Of a DNA stretch of 6,066 bases, positions 4,383-6,066 are shown in pieces. A model generated the notes under the pieces. It saw only the letters and a list, made by a program, of their open reading frames with translations. It ran no database searches and was not told the DNA's origin. The stretch is from Anaerolineales bacterium (GTDB lineage Bacteria; Chloroflexota; Anaerolineae; Anaerolineales; JABWBV01): positions 1 to 6,066 of the forward strand of contig JALUWE010000542.1 of assembly GCA_027019845.1 (NCBI GenBank). Reading direction: 5' to 3'. Made by a program: the position numbers and the translations under genes. Positions within the stretch are counted from its first letter, which is position 1. Every line of letters begins with the position of its first letter.

Positions 4383-6066
4383 TTAGGGCTTGTTGATCAC
4401 CAGAGGCAGGTAGACCTGGAAGGTGCTCTGGGCCACGGTGACGACCACGGTGTCGCTGTCGCTCAGGCCGGCGGTGTCGGTGACGGTGAGGGTGAAGGTC
4501 AGGACGGTGTAGCTGGTGGGCGCGGTGAAGGTGGGCTGCGCGGCTGTCGCGTCGCTCAACGTCACGGCCGGGCCGCCGGTCTGTGTCCACTGGTAGGTGA
4601 GCGCGTCCGCGTTGGGGTCGGAGCTGCCGGAGCCGTCCAGGGTGACGCTGCTGCCAGGGCTGGCAGTCTGGTCGGGGCCGGCGTCCGCGGTGGGGGGTGC
4701 GTTACCCACGGTGACCACGGTGGTGGCCGTGGCTGGCGTGGAGACTTCGGTCGCGCTGGCGGAAGCGGTGTTGGCTAACTGGGTGCCTGCGGCCAGACCG
4801 TAGGAAACCGTGACCGGGAAGGTGACGGTCACGCGCTGGCCGCTACCGATGGTCAGGTTGGAAGCCAGGGTAGGGGGCGCGGTTCCGGCCGTGCCTGTGC
4901 CGGTGGGGTCATCGAGCGTGATGGGCCCCACGAAATTCAGTCCGGCGGGCAGCGTGTCGGAGATCAGGCCGTTGGTAACAGTCAACCCGCTGTTGGCGGC
5001 CACGATGGTGAAGATGATGGTCTGGCCGGGCAGGGGGGCCGGGTTGTCCACCTGCTTGCTGAGGGTCAGGTTGTAGCCGAGTTCGAAGGCGCCGATGTCG
5101 CAGACAGCCGTGTTATCGTTGTTGCCGTCCACCGGCCGGGCCGCGCCGCGCTGGTCGGTGGACGGGCAGTTGGCGTTGGCGCCGGCGTCGATGGCCGGGG
5201 AGCCGGGCAGCAAGGGGAAGACCTGTCCGCCGGGGCCGCCGAAGTCGGTGAGCGCGCCCAGTTGAGGGTCCGAACCGATGATGTTGCCGTTTGCGCCGTT
5301 GTTCAGCCCGCAGGCGTTGGTGCCGGTGTCTTCGATCAAGTTGTTGCCGGAGCCTGGGGCAATCGAGCCGCCGTTTACGTTAATGCAATCCCCGCCGGCA
5401 GTGCTGTTGGCGATGATGACGTTGGTCAGCGTGGGGCTGCTATTGTTGTCGTTACGCAACCCGCCGCCGCCGCCGATAGCCGAATTACCGGAGAAGGTGA
5501 CGTTGGTCAGTACGGGATTGCTGCTGCTATTATTGTACATCCCGCCGCCGCCGCTGATGGCCGAATTGTCGGCAAAGGTGACGTTGGTCAGCGTTGGGCT
5601 GCTGGCGTCGTTACGCATCCCGCCGCCCCAAAAGGTGGCCGAATTACCGGAGAAGGTGACGTTGGTCAGCGCGGGGTTGCTGACGTTGTTGTACATCCCG
5701 CCGCCGCTGTTGCTGGCCGTATTGCTGATGAAAGTAGTGCTGGTCAGCACGGGGTTGCTGGCGTTGTTGTACATCCCGCCGCCGTTAGTGCTGGCCAAAT
5801 TGCCGGAGAAGGTGACGTTGCTCAGCGCCGGGCTGCTGCCATTGGTGTTGGCCATACCGCCACCATTGACGGCCGAATTGCCCGAAAAAGTGACGTTGAC
5901 CAACGTAACAGCGCTATCATTATTAGATAGTCCGCCCCCCTCGCCGGTAGCGCCATTGGCAGTGTTGCTGATAAAAGTAACGTTGGTGAAGCGAGGCTGA
6001 TTAGCGATGTTGAAGGCGCCGCCGCCCTTGCCACTAGTGGTCTTGTTCCGAACAAAAGTGACGTTG
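4383..6066 (-). CDS. C-terminal part of a large extracellular beta-helix protein (Pmp-like repeats, choice-of-anchor Q, DUF11, PKD-like)
   Basis: The frame is open to the window edge, so the start and any signal peptide lie outside; 560 residues are visible. Residues 1-214 are eight repeats of 26-29 aa. Each joins NVTFSGN-type and GGGMYNN-type motifs, the FxxN/GGx pair of polymorphic membrane protein repeats, and should form a right-handed beta-helix. Residues 215-330 cap it with a choice-of-anchor Q segment: SDPQLGALTDFGG, LLPGSPAIDAG, TDQRGAARP and CDIGAFELG. Residues 331-454 are a DUF11 domain (YNLTLSKQVDNPAPLPGQ, ISDTLPAGLNF). Residues 455-546 are a PKD-like beta-sandwich (PPTADAGPDQ, LDGSGSSDPNADALTYQW). 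The tail ends FQVYLPLVINKP. An adhesion or surface role is inferred from architecture. There is no LPXTG motif and no C-terminal membrane helix. A convincing terminator is not seen downstream. Confidence 0.88.
   Translation of the reverse strand, partial: NVTFVRNKTTSGKGGGAFNIANQPRFTNVTFISNTANGATGEGGGLSNNDSAVTLVNVTFSGNSAVNGGGMANTNGSSPALSNVTFSGNLASTNGGGMYNNASNPVLTSTTFISNTASNSGGGMYNNVSNPALTNVTFSGNSATFWGGGMRNDASSPTLTNVTFADNSAISGGGGMYNNSSSNPVLTNVTFSGNSAIGGGGGLRNDNNSSPTLTNVIIANSTAGGDCINVNGGSIAPGSGNNLIEDTGTNACGLNNGANGNIIGSDPQLGALTDFGGPGGQVFPLLPGSPAIDAGANANCPSTDQRGAARPVDGNNDNTAVCDIGAFELGYNLTLSKQVDNPAPLPGQTIIFTIVAANSGLTVTNGLISDTLPAGLNFVGPITLDDPTGTGTAGTAPPTLASNLTIGSGQRVTVTFPVTVSYGLAAGTQLANTASASATEVSTPATATTVVTVGNAPPTADAGPDQTASPGSSVTLDGSGSSDPNADALTYQWTQTGGPAVTLSDATAAQPTFTAPTSYTVLTFTLTVTDTAGLSDSDTVVVTVAQSTFQVYLPLVINKP
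5424..6065 (-). repeat. Eight in-frame 78-87-bp coding repeats of the surface protein
   Basis: Unit boundaries, in the direction of translation, are 6065-5985, 5984-5898, 5897-5820, 5819-5742, 5741-5664, 5663-5586, 5585-5505 and 5504-5424. The DNA is highly similar around the NVTF and GGGM codons and diverges between them. All unit lengths are multiples of three. A ninth, degenerate unit (from 5423) leads into the cap. Confidence 0.85.

Noticed and set aside
5278..6000. 240-codon plus-strand open frame with repeated Pro/Leu/Val motifs
   Set aside because: Its periodicity is the antisense image of the beta-helix repeats, whose minus-strand reading gives recognised domains continuing to a YLPLV tail.

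Overview
The window looks like a piece of a Chloroflexota chromosome (Anaerolineae/Ardenticatenia-like). This is an inference. It rests on high-GC genes with Shine-Dalgarno starts, GTCATTCTGAG and GTCGGGGCGAC intergenic repeats of a kind I associate with that phylum, a short ferredoxin with a long acidic C-terminal extension, and a secreted repeat protein ending in a YLPLV tail. No rRNA, tRNA or CRISPR array is visible.

Layout: (1) Positions 1-260 are non-genic and hold a perfect 81-bp tandem repeat (two copies plus a fragment) and a short 7-bp repeat. (2) A textbook sigma70 promoter (TTGACA-N17-TAAAAT, 277-305) drives a 153-aa dicluster ferredoxin (374-835), closed by a strong intrinsic terminator (856-887). 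(3) A class II fumarase/aspartase family lyase (972-2414) is followed after 82 bp by a nickel superoxide dismutase gene, sodN (2497-2955), which has its own intrinsic terminator (2973-3018). (4) About 540 bp of intergenic DNA contains a MITE-like element with 11-bp inverted ends (3304-3487). (5) On the minus strand, an AT-richer gene for a small membrane protein of the CrtO-like acyltransferase family (3559-4107) lies between two direct copies of a ~180-bp intergenic repeat. (6) Also on the minus strand, and running off the right edge, is the C-terminal 560 residues of a large extracellular protein: Pmp-like beta-helix repeats, a choice-of-anchor Q segment, a DUF11 domain, a PKD-like domain and a YLPLV tail (4383-6066).

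The three plus-strand genes are redox or central-metabolism functions: electron carriage, C4-dicarboxylate or aspartate metabolism, and superoxide removal. The ferredoxin is a separate transcription unit. The lyase and sodN could be co-transcribed or sodN could use its own weak promoter. The minus-strand genes concern the cell surface or membrane. No new multi-gene system is evident. The most informative points are the Asp-substituted ferredoxin cluster site, the mixed fumarase/aspartase signature, the repeat-flanked low-GC CrtO-like gene, and the YLPLV tail as a possible surface-sorting signal.
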